Source of the DNA: Dermanyssus gallinae
Taxonomy: Eukaryota; Arthropoda; Arachnida; Mesostigmata; Dermanyssidae
Assembly: GCA_003439945.1 (NCBI GenBank)
Contig: QVRM01002187.1
Location: 1 to 64,000 of the forward strand
Direction: 5' to 3'
Length of the DNA: 64,000 bases
Shown: positions 13,085-24,729 of the stretch, one piece after another
How the letters are laid out: the number at the start of each line of letters is the position of its first letter
Position numbering within the stretch: the stretch's first letter is position 1
Notes under the pieces: model-generated
Told to the model about the DNA's origin: nothing
The model's input: the letters and a program-made list of their open reading frames with translations, nothing else
Database searches by the model: none
Program-made: the position numbers and the translations under genes

Positions 13085-14185
13085 CTGACCAAACGTGACG
13101 TTCATGGGTCATGCCTGATATACAACGAGAGACTGTTTCAAGTTGAATGTGAATTAACACCAGCCATAAAAAAACTGCAGCGATTTGATCACTTTCAAGA
13201 AATGGCGATTATGATGTAATAGATTAACCATGGATGGGCCGATCTTCCACCGTGGATACGAATAAACGAAATGCTCTCGTAAATTGCAATACACATTTGA
13301 TACTCATTACGTGAATGCGCCGCATGAATCAACTCATTGACGAACTCGTGGTTGTGGGTACATAAAACGTGGCGATGTTTAGGTTCCGCACAGGCTTAAA
13401 GAACTAGCTGATAGGAGAAAGAAATTAAATTGTTCGGGTTTTGACAATTCCGTTTCTGTAAGTTTTGAGACTGAAACTAGGGACTATCAAAAACATGCAG
13501 AAACTGGAGGGGAGGAGAAATTCGTTGAACGATGCTCAATGCACTACGGCGATATCAAGTGCGTAGGGGGCGCATGATAGTTTAGAATGAGAAACAACTT
13601 CTTTGAAAATGTATTTAATTCTAGATTCCTCAACACGTACGATTTTCGGAATATTGAAAAAATGCATCACGGCGCGTCCAAGCCTGTAAGGAAAACAAAT
13701 TTTAATTCTAGTGTTTTAGGATGGGATCCCTATTGGCAGAGGATCTTTATGCGGGGTGGGACTTAAGTCCAACGGACGCGTTTGAAACATATATAAGGTA
13801 ATGTCACGTAAACCCACGAGAGTTCTAGGTAGGTATATACAAAACTAGTGATGTAATGATGAGAGATCTTGGCGGAATGTAGGGGGAAATAATAATGACC
13901 ATGTGACACAATATCCCACGGCTGGCTCAATGGCAGAGTTGTCACGAGTATAACTCTAATGTAAATGACATACGCCAATATTAACTTTGTTTAGTAATTT
14001 TAATTATTTTTCTGGTCTCCAATTTGTATTCCTCTTTGCTCCCTGTCTTCAGAGAGCTTGAGATTAAAAAAAAACACGAGTATTGAGGCTGCAAAATTCG
14101 GACAGAAGGGCACTTAGCTGCCAAGGACTTCACACGTTGCGGCGATTAGCCCCTGGACTTTTCCAACCTTTTCGGTATTTTGGGC
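13085..14185. other. no recognisable feature
   Basis: AT-rich sequence with no coding motif, RNA gene or repeat that I can identify. Confidence 0.3.
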
Positions 14186-14212
14186 TTTGATTTCATATAT
14201 ATATATATATAT

Positions 14213-14275
14213 GTTTTTTTTTGTTTAGTTGTTTCGTAAGGCTGATGCCCGTGTACAGTTTTTTCGTGATTTTTA
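14213..14275 (-). mobile_element. 3' tail of SINE family A
   Basis: The block TTTCGTAAGGCTGATGCCCG and the following GTGTAC match the tail of the two longer SINE copies at 49.2 and 50.4 kb. Like them it starts with a T run next to a (TA)n tract (14193-14212). The tRNA-like head is absent. Confidence 0.65.
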
Positions 14276-15463
14276 CCCGACGAGATGGTGCTGCCGCTTC
14301 TAAGATTGTTTACACGAATAGTAAAATAGTTAGATACATTCGATGATTTTACAATTTGATTGTACATGCGATAGTCCTCTCTGGACTGCAGTTCCCAAAC
14401 AGGGCTTAACACAATATAATGTTGGGCAACGTTACACCTTATTGAGGTACTTGTAACATGGGTTTTTGAGGGAGTCTCAATTAAACTAAATTTTGTTTGC
14501 ATGAAGGTGTTTGCAATGTACTTTAAACGAGTACCCTGCTCGCCAAGGCGAGCCAAGAAAATTGACTACCCACTGAAATTCAGCCTCTGTGGACACTATG
14601 GAAAAGGGAAACCCCTCTGAAGACGTTTGCTTATATGACGTGAGTTAATATTGATGTTATTCAAACAATACAAGCAACTACTGCTAGTGTTAGTCGATCA
14701 AATAGCACCCCAATCTGCAAGTGTGAGTCGATCAGGTGGCATTCAACAAATACGCTTCGATGATGCTCGGTAGTTAGCTCCATCGTAACCCTGCTACCGT
14801 CGCGAAAACGGGTGCCGGCATCGCTCCTGTCAGCTCAAGGTCGGTGCTGCTTACGGTGTCACCAAATCAATCTACGGCGTTGATTGATCTAATAGCAGCT
14901 GGCCGGCTATATTTCCGATTTCCGACAGACGATAGAATTAATAGACTGCGTATCTACGTGTGCGTGTCACGACTTTAACCAAGCACGGATCGCTGAGCTA
15001 GTTTTTCCTTAGCCCGCTTAAGTCTGTGCTGCCTTCCCATCTTTCTTCTTGCGTCACCCGAGATGGACCCGATGATTAATTAATCATCCGACTCACCGGC
15101 TCACTGGACTGGCCCGTTCAACCGTTAGCTGTGCTCGTGTGTTGAACGAGCTGTGCGCGGGTGTGCAAATGTGTGCACACCTCGGATTGGTGGGTGCACA
15201 CAACACGTCAAGATCAACATCTTGTTGTTGTTGTTGCCGCCGCCGCCGCCGCCTCAATCCATGCTGTTCGCTATCGACACCACCGTGAGGCTCATGGCTC
15301 GATCCGTTGGCCATCTTCGCCACCATCTTTCCCTTACGACAGCAGCAGCAGGCGCTGCAGCGGCCGCCGCCGCGAGGGAAAAGCCGGGGAACCCATGACG
15401 TGCCCGACGACACGCCTGACAGTATCGGGTAGTGAGCCACGTATGCAAATTGCCGAAGTCAGA

Positions 15464-15490
15464 TATAAAAGACGGCCCAGCCCGACTGCA
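15464..15490 (+). promoter_or_regulatory. TATA box and initiator of the cuticle gene
   Basis: TATAAAAG lies at 15464-15471. A CAGTA initiator-like site at 15489 puts an A 26 bases after the first T of the box, the usual spacing for an arthropod TATA promoter. If transcription starts there, the 5' leader runs about 326 bases uninterrupted to the ATG at 15816. Confidence 0.5.
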
Positions 15491-15815
15491 GTAGTACCAG
15501 TGCCAGAGCTGACTGATCACCACTCATTGACTGTGCTCATTCGCCACGGGATTTCATCCACAAGTCATCGTCTTCATCTTCGTCATTGCTATCATCATTA
15601 TCATCATCATCATCATCAATATAGTACTCATCAATATCGTCGTCATTCACGTAGTAAGAGTACGTCTGCCCTCCTTGTGCATCTACTTTTCCTTCACCTT
15701 CTCCTTCTGTACGGCTGAAGTTGTTGTACGGCTCGGGTTCGTTCCTGTTTGCCCCGCCCGCCGGGTTCGAGTGCAGCATAAAAGCCAAGTGTCAGTCAAC
15801 TCAAAGCAGAGCACC

Positions 15816-15824
15816 ATGTGCAAG
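15816..15824 (+). CDS. cuticle protein exon 1 (Met-Cys-Lys)
   Basis: Nine coding bases followed by a strong donor, AAG|GTATGT. The preceding leader contains an ATC-rich microsatellite. Confidence 0.85.
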
Positions 15825-15844
15825 GTATGTACACTATGGTTGGT

Positions 15845-15919
<75 letters not shown>

Positions 15920-17646
15920 ATCATTATTTATTAAGAATAGAGATGAAGCGACAATTGTCTCCTGAGAACGTATATATATATATATATATATATATGGATT
16001 TAATATTTTCTTGACATGTATACCTAAATACTTATGCCATCAATTGGTATCAAGAGCGCTTACAGCAGCAGCATAAACGCACATGTTGACAAATCTAGGG
16101 TCTCTATCTTTCCCCAACAGTCCCTGTGGCAGTGTGATCGCTGAATCTCAGCGGTGTGGTTTATCATCTTTTCTCAGTGAGCACCGCTCCAGAAAAATTC
16201 GATCACCATCGGGGATCGAATGGGCAACACCCCAGTTCAAGATGCACTAGCCCCTTAGTCCACGACGCCCACTAGATATAGTTGTATAAATATACATGTA
16301 TAGGTATGAGTGTGGATGGGTGGTTCCAGGCTGAAGGCTACATCAGTGCCGTCCAGAGGCTGCAAGTAGATCACGCGGAGCAGCACGCAACCATTCACTT
16401 AAGCATGTGCGTACGTAAGCACTTTATCGCCGTTTGCTAGACAAGGCTTAGGCCGTGACATGGCCGCCAAATCTATGGCGGTTTTTCTTTTAAGGAGGTC
16501 GATTTTAATTTGAAACCATCCTCCGTCCCCAACTGGCTTGAAATCGCCCTTAATGCACCGAGAGCCGAACAGGTTAACATATCTAGGGTTTTCTATCTAG
16601 GAAGAAAGGAGAACGCAGCTCCGTACGATTTCACTGATTAATCGTAAGAGTCATTTTATGGCCACACGTAATACACAGCAAAAACACTTTAAGATTCTAT
16701 AAGATATATATAGGCATCTCATGAGATACGCACTACTTAATAACGCAGTAGTAATTATTTTTGAGATCAAAGCACTGTAGCGTATGGTGCTGAACATTAC
16801 TGCCTCTCATTTGATTATGCTATAAGCATTTGTTTATTTGATCCCGACCATCCCAATAATAAAAAATAAATACATCATTCATTTGTGTGTATTTGGTGGA
16901 CCTGCACTACTGAATACAACTCTCGCGTTCCCTTTAGAAATGTATTTTGTCTCGTTTGGTATCGGTTTCATGAACAGTGTCAATCGTGTCCTAAGTGGAA
17001 CAGTACTCGAAAGCACTTATCTTGAAGAGTTCTCACTGTCGACTACAGTCCATATATATATATATACTCCATTTGAGCATACTTAGATAGTCTAGTAGAG
17101 CAAGATGATTTTTAAATAAAATTGTACACATATCGGCAAACAAAACAGCAGCACCAGCAGCAGCAAAACAACAATATAAATTGTTATTTATTACGCGTAT
17201 CTACGTCCGCATCAAAACCATCAGACACGACGCAGAAAATGTATTCGTAATCGGTTCTCAGTCACTTAGCGGAAAAGCTAAATACATAAGCTAAGTGGTA
17301 GCGGCATAACCCATAACGGCACGACGATTATCACTATTCGTTTCTCGGTCAACCTCTCGGTTGATTCCCTCGATGTTGACCATAGCAACGAAATAGCATG
17401 ACATGTTTTGGCGGCGGGCTGATTGCAGCTGTTCCTGTCTGTGGCTGTGGCATCTGTAGCCGCCGTCTCGATGAGTCGCGCTGGGTTCTACGCGCACGCA
17501 CCGGTGGCTGCTCGTCTAGCACAGCCAGCTGTTGCCGTTGTCCCTGGAGCTCAGGTAAGCCGTTTATAGCCATGCACTAATTGTCTGCATTTAGCTTTTC
17601 CACACTCTAAATGTGGTAGTATAAAAAATGTGGTGTATAAAACATC

Positions 17647-17692
<46 letters not shown>

Positions 17693-20682
17693 GGGGCATC
17701 AAATGGCAACGAAAAACAGACATTTATATATATTTATTATCAAGTCATCTGTAGTACACCATAACCCCGCTAACCTACTGGTGTTTGCGCACGCAAATCT
17801 CAGAACCATATTCCGAAGACGGAGGAATCTTAGTTGGGCCACATACTTCAGAGACCGAATCGAAAAACACAGATCATGTCATGGGCCCCCACCCGACTCG
17901 GTCCCGAGGAAGCATCGGAACAAGCGACATAACGAGCATTAAGCTGCCGCCAGGCGAGCAACTAGGCTGCAACTAGGGAGAGCTTTACTTTCTGTGGGGA
18001 GTCTGGTCTGCACGGCCAAAGCTTCCGTGGACATGACTTCGAACACACACTAAAGAGCCGGCCGACCTCGACCTACCGCCAAGACCACCCTACGCCGAGC
18101 CGCCCGTCACCAGTGCAAGGTAGTCTGCAAGGTCCTTGGTCACCAGGCAGTCTGGTCTGCAAGGTCCTTGGGGCTTACCAGCTTGGCTTCGATACACTCA
18201 ATGGCATCGAAGCTGCAGTTTGTACTACAAGAGCCTTCATTACCAATGCACCCAACAAATTTCGTCGTCGCCAACTCGATTTCAAAAACGCTTTCAACCA
18301 GGTCCGTCGTGACCACGTACTGAAGACAGTGTTAGTCGATTGGCCAGAGGCGAGCCCGCTACTTGACCAAGCCTATAAATCCAGATCGGAACTCTCACTC
18401 GGTGATATAACGAATCGGTGTGCAGCAGGGCGACCCCCTTGGTCAGTCATTGTTTTGCTTAGCCAATAAGGGACTGGCCAATCTCCAATTTCTCCCGATA
18501 GTGCCTAGATGATGGCACCATCGGGAGAAAAGCATCAGTGGTGCAGGCATACACCAAGAGAGTTGTTGACTTCGGCCTGCGGAGTGGGCTTGAGATCACA
18601 TTCTAGAAATACAAACTTATTTACAAGGACCAGCCTAACTTATCCACTTTCGAGGCACTCATTCCCATCCCTGGCTTTAGCAAGAATCTTCGAGGATCTG
18701 CCGCGGGACTTGGACAAAATCCTAAGTACCAGCCTAAGCGACCTCCCTAATCTAAATCTGATCGACAGCAACTGGGCTTAAGCTGCGCTCCCTCTTAGAC
18801 TCAAAGGTTTAAGCATTCGCCCTACAGCAGACATTTATATATATATATATACTGAGGGACAATAGGAAAAACATTGCGTGAGTTCTACGCTAGTCACTCT
18901 AGCTGTTTGTGACGTATGTGCGTCAACCGACAAATCCCGAAACCCCAAAAAGGTTTCCCCAGCTGTCCTCACGGCAGTATGGTCGCTGACTCTCAACGGT
19001 ATGGGTTATCATCTATTCTCAATTAGAATTGCTCAAAGAAGATTAGATTAACAACAAGAATCAAACCCGGGCCGACACGCCGGTAGATGCCAACTATAAC
19101 AAACGGCCTCCTAGCCCTCTAAATCACGCCGCCACATAAACAGAACTTCCAGGCAATGATCTCAGTGGTCGAACGGGACTAGCCACATGGTTATAAAATG
19201 AATGGCAATATTCCCCGTCGCAGTCGCAACTGTCACAACAAGTGCAATTCCCTTAGCAAAAGGGATCATGTTGAGGATGATGATCTATTCAATCATTCAT
19301 TCATTCATGATGCTGATGATTATGATTGTGATGGTACGGTAATATACAGTGACGGCAACAAAGTAGGCCACCGAAGACACACGGTGACACAACGACAACG
19401 CATAAACAAGAAGTAGCATGATGCTAGACGAAGGAACAGTTGGTAGATGGGGTGCGGCTTTGCTGAGCAGCACGCCTTCGGGCACGCAGTCCAGTTCCGG
19501 AGCGGCACTTCGTAACAGTACTTACACTACTACTACTACTACTGGTACAGGCACTGTTGCCCTTACTTCGCCAATGACGACAAAAACAATAACAGATAAC
19601 GGCAACAAAGGCCAAGAAGAAGGACTCAGCTATTTGCCTAACCGCTGGCCTACTACCACGATCGTCGAAATGGCGATACTTCGTACGATCGTGGCTGAAG
19701 TAGATCGAACGAAGTTCATCACATCACACGTAAACAGAGACAGACAGGCAGGCAGGCAACGCAGGCGTCTGGCTGTTCTCGTCTTGTCTCTAGTTCTTCA
19801 TCGTCATCATCATGATGTTACTTTTCTACTCTTGCTGTTCTGACCCTGACATCATTGCCGCCGCCGCCGCCAAGACCACCTCAACAACCACCACAACAAC
19901 CTCACATTCCTCTACTCCCAACAACGCCGATTGAGGCCAAAGTCGTCAAAGAGGGCCGCCACCCTTATCTTCCTTTACCTCATCATCACCATCATCATCA
20001 TAATCTTCATCATCACCACCACCACCACAATCATCATCCTCATCGTCATCATCATGGCCCGCTATTATCTTCACCAGCCGCCCCGTCACAGCCTAAGTCG
20101 CCTCCGTCGTCATTGGGATCGATGACTTCAAATCAACCGGTGTCGGTAGTGACGGTGTTGCTGGTGGTGGTGACGGTGTTAGTAGCGACAGCCGGCAATA
20201 GCATACGTCGCCAACCAGCTGCTGTTTCTGCAGCCCCACGACGTACCCCTACCCCCCCCCCCCCCCCGTTCGACGTTCTACGTCTACTTCTGTACTGTTG
20301 CTCTACTGCCGCTGTTGTAGATAGATGTTGTTCCATGTCGCTGTTGTAGATAGATGACCACGTTGGCCAGGTGTACATAGTTGGGCAGACGGTAACCCTG
20401 CTCTCACACAGTGGTGCCACGCGACCGCTACTTGACACAGTTTTTGGTACTCAACATCATCGTCATCATTACTGCCACCATCACCATCAACATCACCGCC
20501 ACCACCTTCATCCTCAGCAGCAGCCGCAGCAGGAGCCGCAGCATCTGCAGAAGTTACCTCATTGATGACTGCTGTTCTGGTTCATGTTGTTGTTATATAT
20601 ATATATATATATATAAGTATGCGTCCTCATTGATGACTGCTATTCTGGTTCATGTTGTTGTCGTTGGTGGGTATATATATAC

Positions 20683-20735
<53 letters not shown>

Positions 20736-21575
20736 TATGCGTCATTTGCAGACTTGTTTCTGTTTCTGGTGTTGCTGTTGTTGTTACTGTCGTCGTCGTC
20801 AGCATGACAACGACAACAAAGATGATTGGCAGCGCCACGCTTGCTGTTTAATTACTTGCTATATTTTCCGGTGACCTTCTCGCCGTAGCAGCAGCGGCAG
20901 CAGCAGCAAATGAAAACGCGTCGTCTGCCACAAATGTCGTACGTAGCTTACGCCGCATGCGATGGACATCTATGTATCTATACGGTGACCCTAGAGAGCG
21001 CTTGCGGCTGGCGACCTACTTTCTACCAGCTAGTTCGAACTCCTCGTTGATTCAGAGGCACTCCTCTCCAGACTACGATCATTTACGCGGCAGTGGAGTC
21101 ACCAAATAGCTTAGACCGGAAGAAGGGCACCGTCACTCAGTCACCGTATACGTATCGGCTCAAAGTGTCATCATGCTATATATATATATGTATTTCACAA
21201 TGGCTTACTATATATAACAACGAAAGACTAGGCAGTGTAAACTTGTTATTCATATTTTTCTGAGTGTCTTACCCTACAAATGCTTTGCCTTCTTCTTATT
21301 CTTCTTCTTCGTGACTACGACTATTATATAATCATAGACAGTGACGGGAAAAGATGGTCAAAGTTCAACGCGCGAACGTCGACTCAGCCTTTTACAACCT
21401 CGTTCCTTGTCATCTGTTATATTATGAATTACTCGCGTGCGTTGTTGGTAGTGAACAGAACTCTTTAACAGATACCTCTTCTTAATATGGTCCGCAGTGA
21501 ATACAGGCTTTACTAGCACGTGGCTTTTAAGCGAAATTGAAGTTGTTAAGTTAAATATCGGTGGAAAATAGTAGG

Positions 21576-21637
<62 letters not shown>

Positions 21638-21817
21638 CCACCCTATTTCCGGGATATATGTATACATACATTACATCTCGCTGTAACACCTAAATGTCAC
21701 TTAACAAGCGGAGACATTTGTCCACTCCAAAGTGCTAACATAGCGAAGCTATATAAATAAAGCTACCTTATCTTACATTAGCATATTGCTTGCTAACAGA
21801 GTGACATGAGTACAATG

Positions 21818-21859
<42 letters not shown>

Positions 21860-22196
21860 TTTTTGCATTTGCATACAGCCGTACAGCTTCGGCTATGACA
21901 CCAGGGACGAATTCGGTACTCGACAAACTCGCAGTGAAGTGAGCAACAGCGCAGGCGCCAAAATTGGCTCATACGGATACACCGACCCTCACGGAATCTA
22001 CCGCCAGGTCAGTTGTACATAATTGCGGCAACGTTCAAACACTTTCAAATCAAATAATTAGTTGTTGGATGACTATATTCTGATGTTCCACACGTTTTTT
22101 TAAACAAAAGTTAAATATCGGTGGAAGATAGCAGGAATAATATAAACTGTTTTTATTCCCCATAATTGTATGCCTATGACAATAAATCATGAAGTG

Positions 22197-22295
<99 letters not shown>

Positions 22296-24729
22296 CACCC
22301 TATTTCCGGGATATAGGTATACATACATTAACATATTGTTTGCTACACTCCGGAGGTGCACTTCATTCTCAAAAGATCAGTTGTATTGCCGGCTGTGTGG
22401 TTTGCGGCACCATCTCGTTAGCACTAGAGTTCACCCGCATCGATTCCGTCCGAATTTGGACAAAGCTAATTAAGGATCATGCTGCGCAATCCACCATGGG
22501 GTGAAAAATAGGCTTCAATGACCCATCCTATTTTGGAGGACCAGAGGCCGCACCAGACTGCCAAATACGGCTTTCACTCACATAGAAACAGGCTTCGTCG
22601 GAAAATATAAGTTTCTTCACAAAATCGGCATTGCGCTGCATCATCTCGTAACTCCAATTGACGAAGCTTAGCCGCTTTCTATAGTCCGTCAGCTTAAAAT
22701 CTTGCACCAGCTGAATCATATACAGATATACAGATACATCCTGGTACCTATACCGATACATCCTAGTACCTATACCGATACATCCTAGATCCGACTTCGG
22801 AATACACCAGGTTGAGGTGCGCGAAAGACATAGTTGTCAGCCACGTCGCCAAACCGCTGTTTCCGGACATAGTTTCGAAGTGTCGGCTACAGTAGCGATA
22901 TTCTCAGCCGAACGGGCGCTCTGTGGTCTTCTTCGATCACAGAGCGCTCATACAACACGTAATGAGTACAGTACTGAACCTGTGCTGTGACTGCTTTGCA
23001 TACGTTAAGATCTGATCACTGGGTCACAAGGCCACTTATGTCGACCGCAAAGTTTCCCTTTCCATGAGAAAGGTTCACAATCTCTACGCGCCCTTCCGTT
23101 AAGAAACGCTCCATCTTGGACTTGGTAGGAAACATTCTGCTACCTAATACACTCCTTATAAACGTTTTCGTTTTCTGATACGCATTAATATTTGCCTGGT
23201 AAACTAGATAAAGTATCGAAAATGTACATAGTTGCCGTAGTGTAGCTTTTACTGCAGAAACACACGCCCGTTGAATGACTAAACAAATTACACGTCTGTC
23301 TTTTATCAATTCAACAACATAGTGAGATTGATGGTACTAAAATGATTACCGCATAGGGGTCAGCAGCCATTTGAGGTGAACATAGATGAACATATTCTTT
23401 GAATTCATATCTTTTCTGGGAATACCTGCAACTCGGTTCGCTGCAAAACATACCAAATTGCAATTGGCTATACTGTATAAAGTGGTCGCAATGTGGCGAG
23501 CTTAGAGGATTATAAAGGCTCGAACACACTCATACAGATTTAATTTGTATCCTACCGCATGCAGTTGTTCTAAGTATCCCAATGTTTCTGCAGTCGCTCT
23601 CTACAGCTTTCACCTTCTTTGAGTTATTTTCAATCCATATTAAGTAATCCACCTGCTTGATCAAAGTGACTGTGTAGATTTTATTCTATGTGGATCGTTA
23701 AGCCGACTTATCACACAAGGACACAAACACCTAGTGGTCATCTAACGGTGCATTAACCTATCTAACGCTCAATCGAACAAAATAGAAAAATATATACATT
23801 GTTTATCTCTGTTGGGCACAAAAACATGCTGCACTATTTAGCTGTCTCTAGGCTTATCATGCTAGCAGGTTTGCTCTCCGAGAAATTAAAGCGGCGATTT
23901 TGCCGATTCAGGATGTCTATATTATCCGCTGTATGAATATAAGTATAGAGTGCGGCAAGAGTCACTTAATAGTTTTAAACATTTTAACATAAATGTCTAC
24001 GTAGACTCGGTATTTTCCAGCAAGCCTCGAGTTTTATTAAAATAGCCGCCACTCCGGCAACAAATCTAACCAAACCCTCAAGAGTCTTGCCGCACCCTAT
24101 ACATATAGATCGTCTTCTTGTATATATTCTGTATCGAATTTTGCCGCCATACCGAAATGGCGGCGCTGACAACAAGATGTCTGTAAAGGTCGTCGTTCAA
24201 GAAACCATTTCACTACGGATTTCTTTCAGAGAGTGGAGCTCATTAAGCTGTACTATAAAAACATTATTTAATTGAAAACATTTTGCTAGGCGATTTCCCA
24301 GAACGCAGATGTTCCGTGACAATCTCTTTTGTGCGGCCTGACATTACTGGACTTTATATATATATATATATATAGTTATATACGGACTACGATATTCCAC
24401 TCAGCAATCACATTCTCCTTGTTCATAGTTATGGCAAAAACTGTACATACCGGTAGGAACGGAAAATCTGCACGTAGGCCGCTTGCCGATGATCCAAATG
24501 CCAAAATTGTTTCTTCTGTGTACTGCTTCAGGTGAACTACATTGCCGACGCGGCAGGTTTCCGTGCGTCGATCTCGACCAACGAGCCAGGTACATCGGCA
24601 AGCGCCACAGGTGGGGCTCTCTACAATGCGCCGACGACCTATGTTGCACGAGCGCCCGCCCGGGTCTTGGCGGCGCCGGTCGCTCCAGCGCCACTCCTGG
24701 CACCCCACCAAGTACACTACCATGGCTAG
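15816..24729 (+). CDS. RR-type cuticle protein, four exons (153 aa)
   Basis: A structural protein of the exoskeleton, predicted to be secreted and to bind chitin. Exons at 15816-15824, 17429-17554, 21879-22007 and 24532-24729 join in phase 0 with GT-AG introns and give 462 nt including TAG. Residues 1-18 form a signal peptide (MCK, then [15 protein letters not shown]). Residues 46-108 are a chitin_bind_4 domain with [28 protein letters not shown] and [14 protein letters not shown] followed by TNEPG. This is the Rebers-Riddiford pattern as found in tick, mite and spider cuticle proteins. The tail is Ala/Pro/Val-rich and ends in HYHG. A tiny first exon that splits the signal peptide is common in arthropod cuticle genes. 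Introns of 1.6, 4.3 and 2.5 kb carry transposon debris. Exon limits are read by eye, but all junctions agree with the domain. Confidence 0.92.
15849..15996. repeat. (TA)n tracts in cuticle intron 1
   Basis: TA runs at about 15849-15915 and 15969-15996. The Tyr-Ile open frames over them are artefacts. Confidence 0.95.
16111..16272 (-). mobile_element. tRNA-derived SINE, family C
   Basis: On the minus strand a tRNA-like head has an A-box-like TGGACTAAGGG and a B-box-like ATTCGATCC. The body, including the TTATCATCTTTTCTCA region, matches the copy at 18954-19135. It lies inside cuticle intron 1. It is diverged and has no clear target duplication. Confidence 0.6.
17429..17554 (+). CDS. cuticle protein exon 2 (signal peptide)
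   Basis: 42 codons between a GATTGCAG acceptor and a GTAAGC donor. It encodes the hydrophobic core of the signal peptide and the short Ala/Val/Pro-rich N-terminus of the mature protein. Confidence 0.9.
17648..17690. repeat. (TA)n tract in cuticle intron 2
   Basis: A simple TA run just downstream of exon 2. Confidence 0.9.
17780..18790 (+). mobile_element. LINE RT relic in cuticle intron 2
   Basis: On the plus strand, [20 protein letters not shown] and [14 protein letters not shown] (about 18180-18310) are RT fingers and palm. After a frameshift, the catalytic block reads [10 protein letters not shown] near 18505, with the Tyr of YLDD changed to Cys. It continues [12 protein letters not shown] to a stop, then [12 protein letters not shown]. 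The order is correct for one 5'-truncated LINE. It lies in the same orientation as the cuticle gene. Confidence 0.8.
18954..19135 (-). mobile_element. tRNA-derived SINE, family C, second copy
   Basis: It shares GTCGCTGA, TTATCATCT and TTCTCA blocks in the same order with 16111-16272. Its minus-strand head ends in CCCGGGTTTGATTC, a decayed B box. Inside cuticle intron 2. Confidence 0.6.
19260..20560. repeat. trinucleotide microsatellite cluster in cuticle intron 2
   Basis: Runs of CAT/ATC, ACC, CTG and poly-C give His-, Thr- and Gln-rich open frames in several frames on both strands. No frame shows a domain or splice-bounded exon, and all lie between firmly placed cuticle exons. I read it as repeat-rich intron. 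Confidence 0.7.
20557..20742. repeat. tandem duplication of a (TA)n-bearing unit
   Basis: Each of two units (20557-20624, 20625-20742) begins CCTCATTGATGACTGCT, passes through a TA run and ends AAGTATGCGT. The second TA run has expanded. Confidence 0.85.
21551..21810. repeat. (TA)n-cored foldback unit upstream of cuticle exon 3
   Basis: The core 21556-21656 has imperfect inverted arms, TATCGGTGGAAAATAG on the left and CTATTTCCGGGATA on the right, around a TA loop. The unit extends to about 21810. It is repeated in part at 22111-22345, and its part at 21709-21761 is repeated at 43831-43882. Confidence 0.65.
21879..22007 (+). CDS. cuticle protein exon 3 (first half of RR domain)
   Basis: 43 codons from a GCATACAG acceptor to a GTCAGT donor, encoding [15 protein letters not shown] through HGIYRQ. 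The acceptor follows a (TA)n tract and T run closely. Related (TA)-bearing repeat units lie on both sides of this exon. Confidence 0.92.
22111..22345. repeat. second (TA)n-cored unit, downstream of cuticle exon 3
   Basis: It shares AAGTTAAATATCGGTGGA on the left, and CCCTATTTCCGGGATATA, GTATACATACATTA and CATATTG blocks on the right, with the unit at 21551. About 110 bases present in that unit are missing here. It abuts the Tc1-like relic and may be linked to it. Confidence 0.65.
22345..22935 (-). mobile_element. Tc1/mariner-superfamily transposase relic
   Basis: The minus strand reads [14 protein letters not shown] (about 22910), a helix-turn-helix region, then [20 protein letters not shown]. 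This is followed by [13 protein letters not shown], which carries the first catalytic Asp. After a frameshift come [12 protein letters not shown] and a decayed tail (SMILN...CPNSDGID). The order is that of IS630/Tc1-like transposases. It matches the copy at 59.0-59.6 kb in the last block. Frameshifts and stops make it inactive. It lies in cuticle intron 3. Confidence 0.8.
23016..23309 (-). other. unrecognised 97-codon open frame
   Basis: An ATG-to-stop frame upstream (minus strand) of the Tc1-like relic, ending [18 protein letters not shown] do not recognise it. It could be part of that element or a chance frame in cuticle intron 3. Confidence 0.2.
24532..24729 (+). CDS. cuticle protein exon 4 (end of RR domain and tail)
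   Basis: 65 codons and TAG, after a TACTGCTTCAG acceptor. It begins [13 protein letters not shown] and runs into an Ala/Pro-rich tail. The exon is clearly richer in G and C than the flanking introns. Confidence 0.92.
   Translation: MNYIADAAGFRASISTNEPGTSASATGGALYNAPTTYVARAPARVLAAPVAPAPLLAPHQVHYHG

Noticed and set aside
15153..15718. Open frames over the cuticle gene promoter and leader
   Set aside because: They cover the TATA box and ATC repeats and have no conserved content.
22340..22760. An apparent inverted arrangement of the transposase, with N- and C-terminal pieces on opposite strands in both copies
   Set aside because: Open frames on the wrong strand gave this impression. Reading through frameshifts puts all blocks on one strand in each copy.
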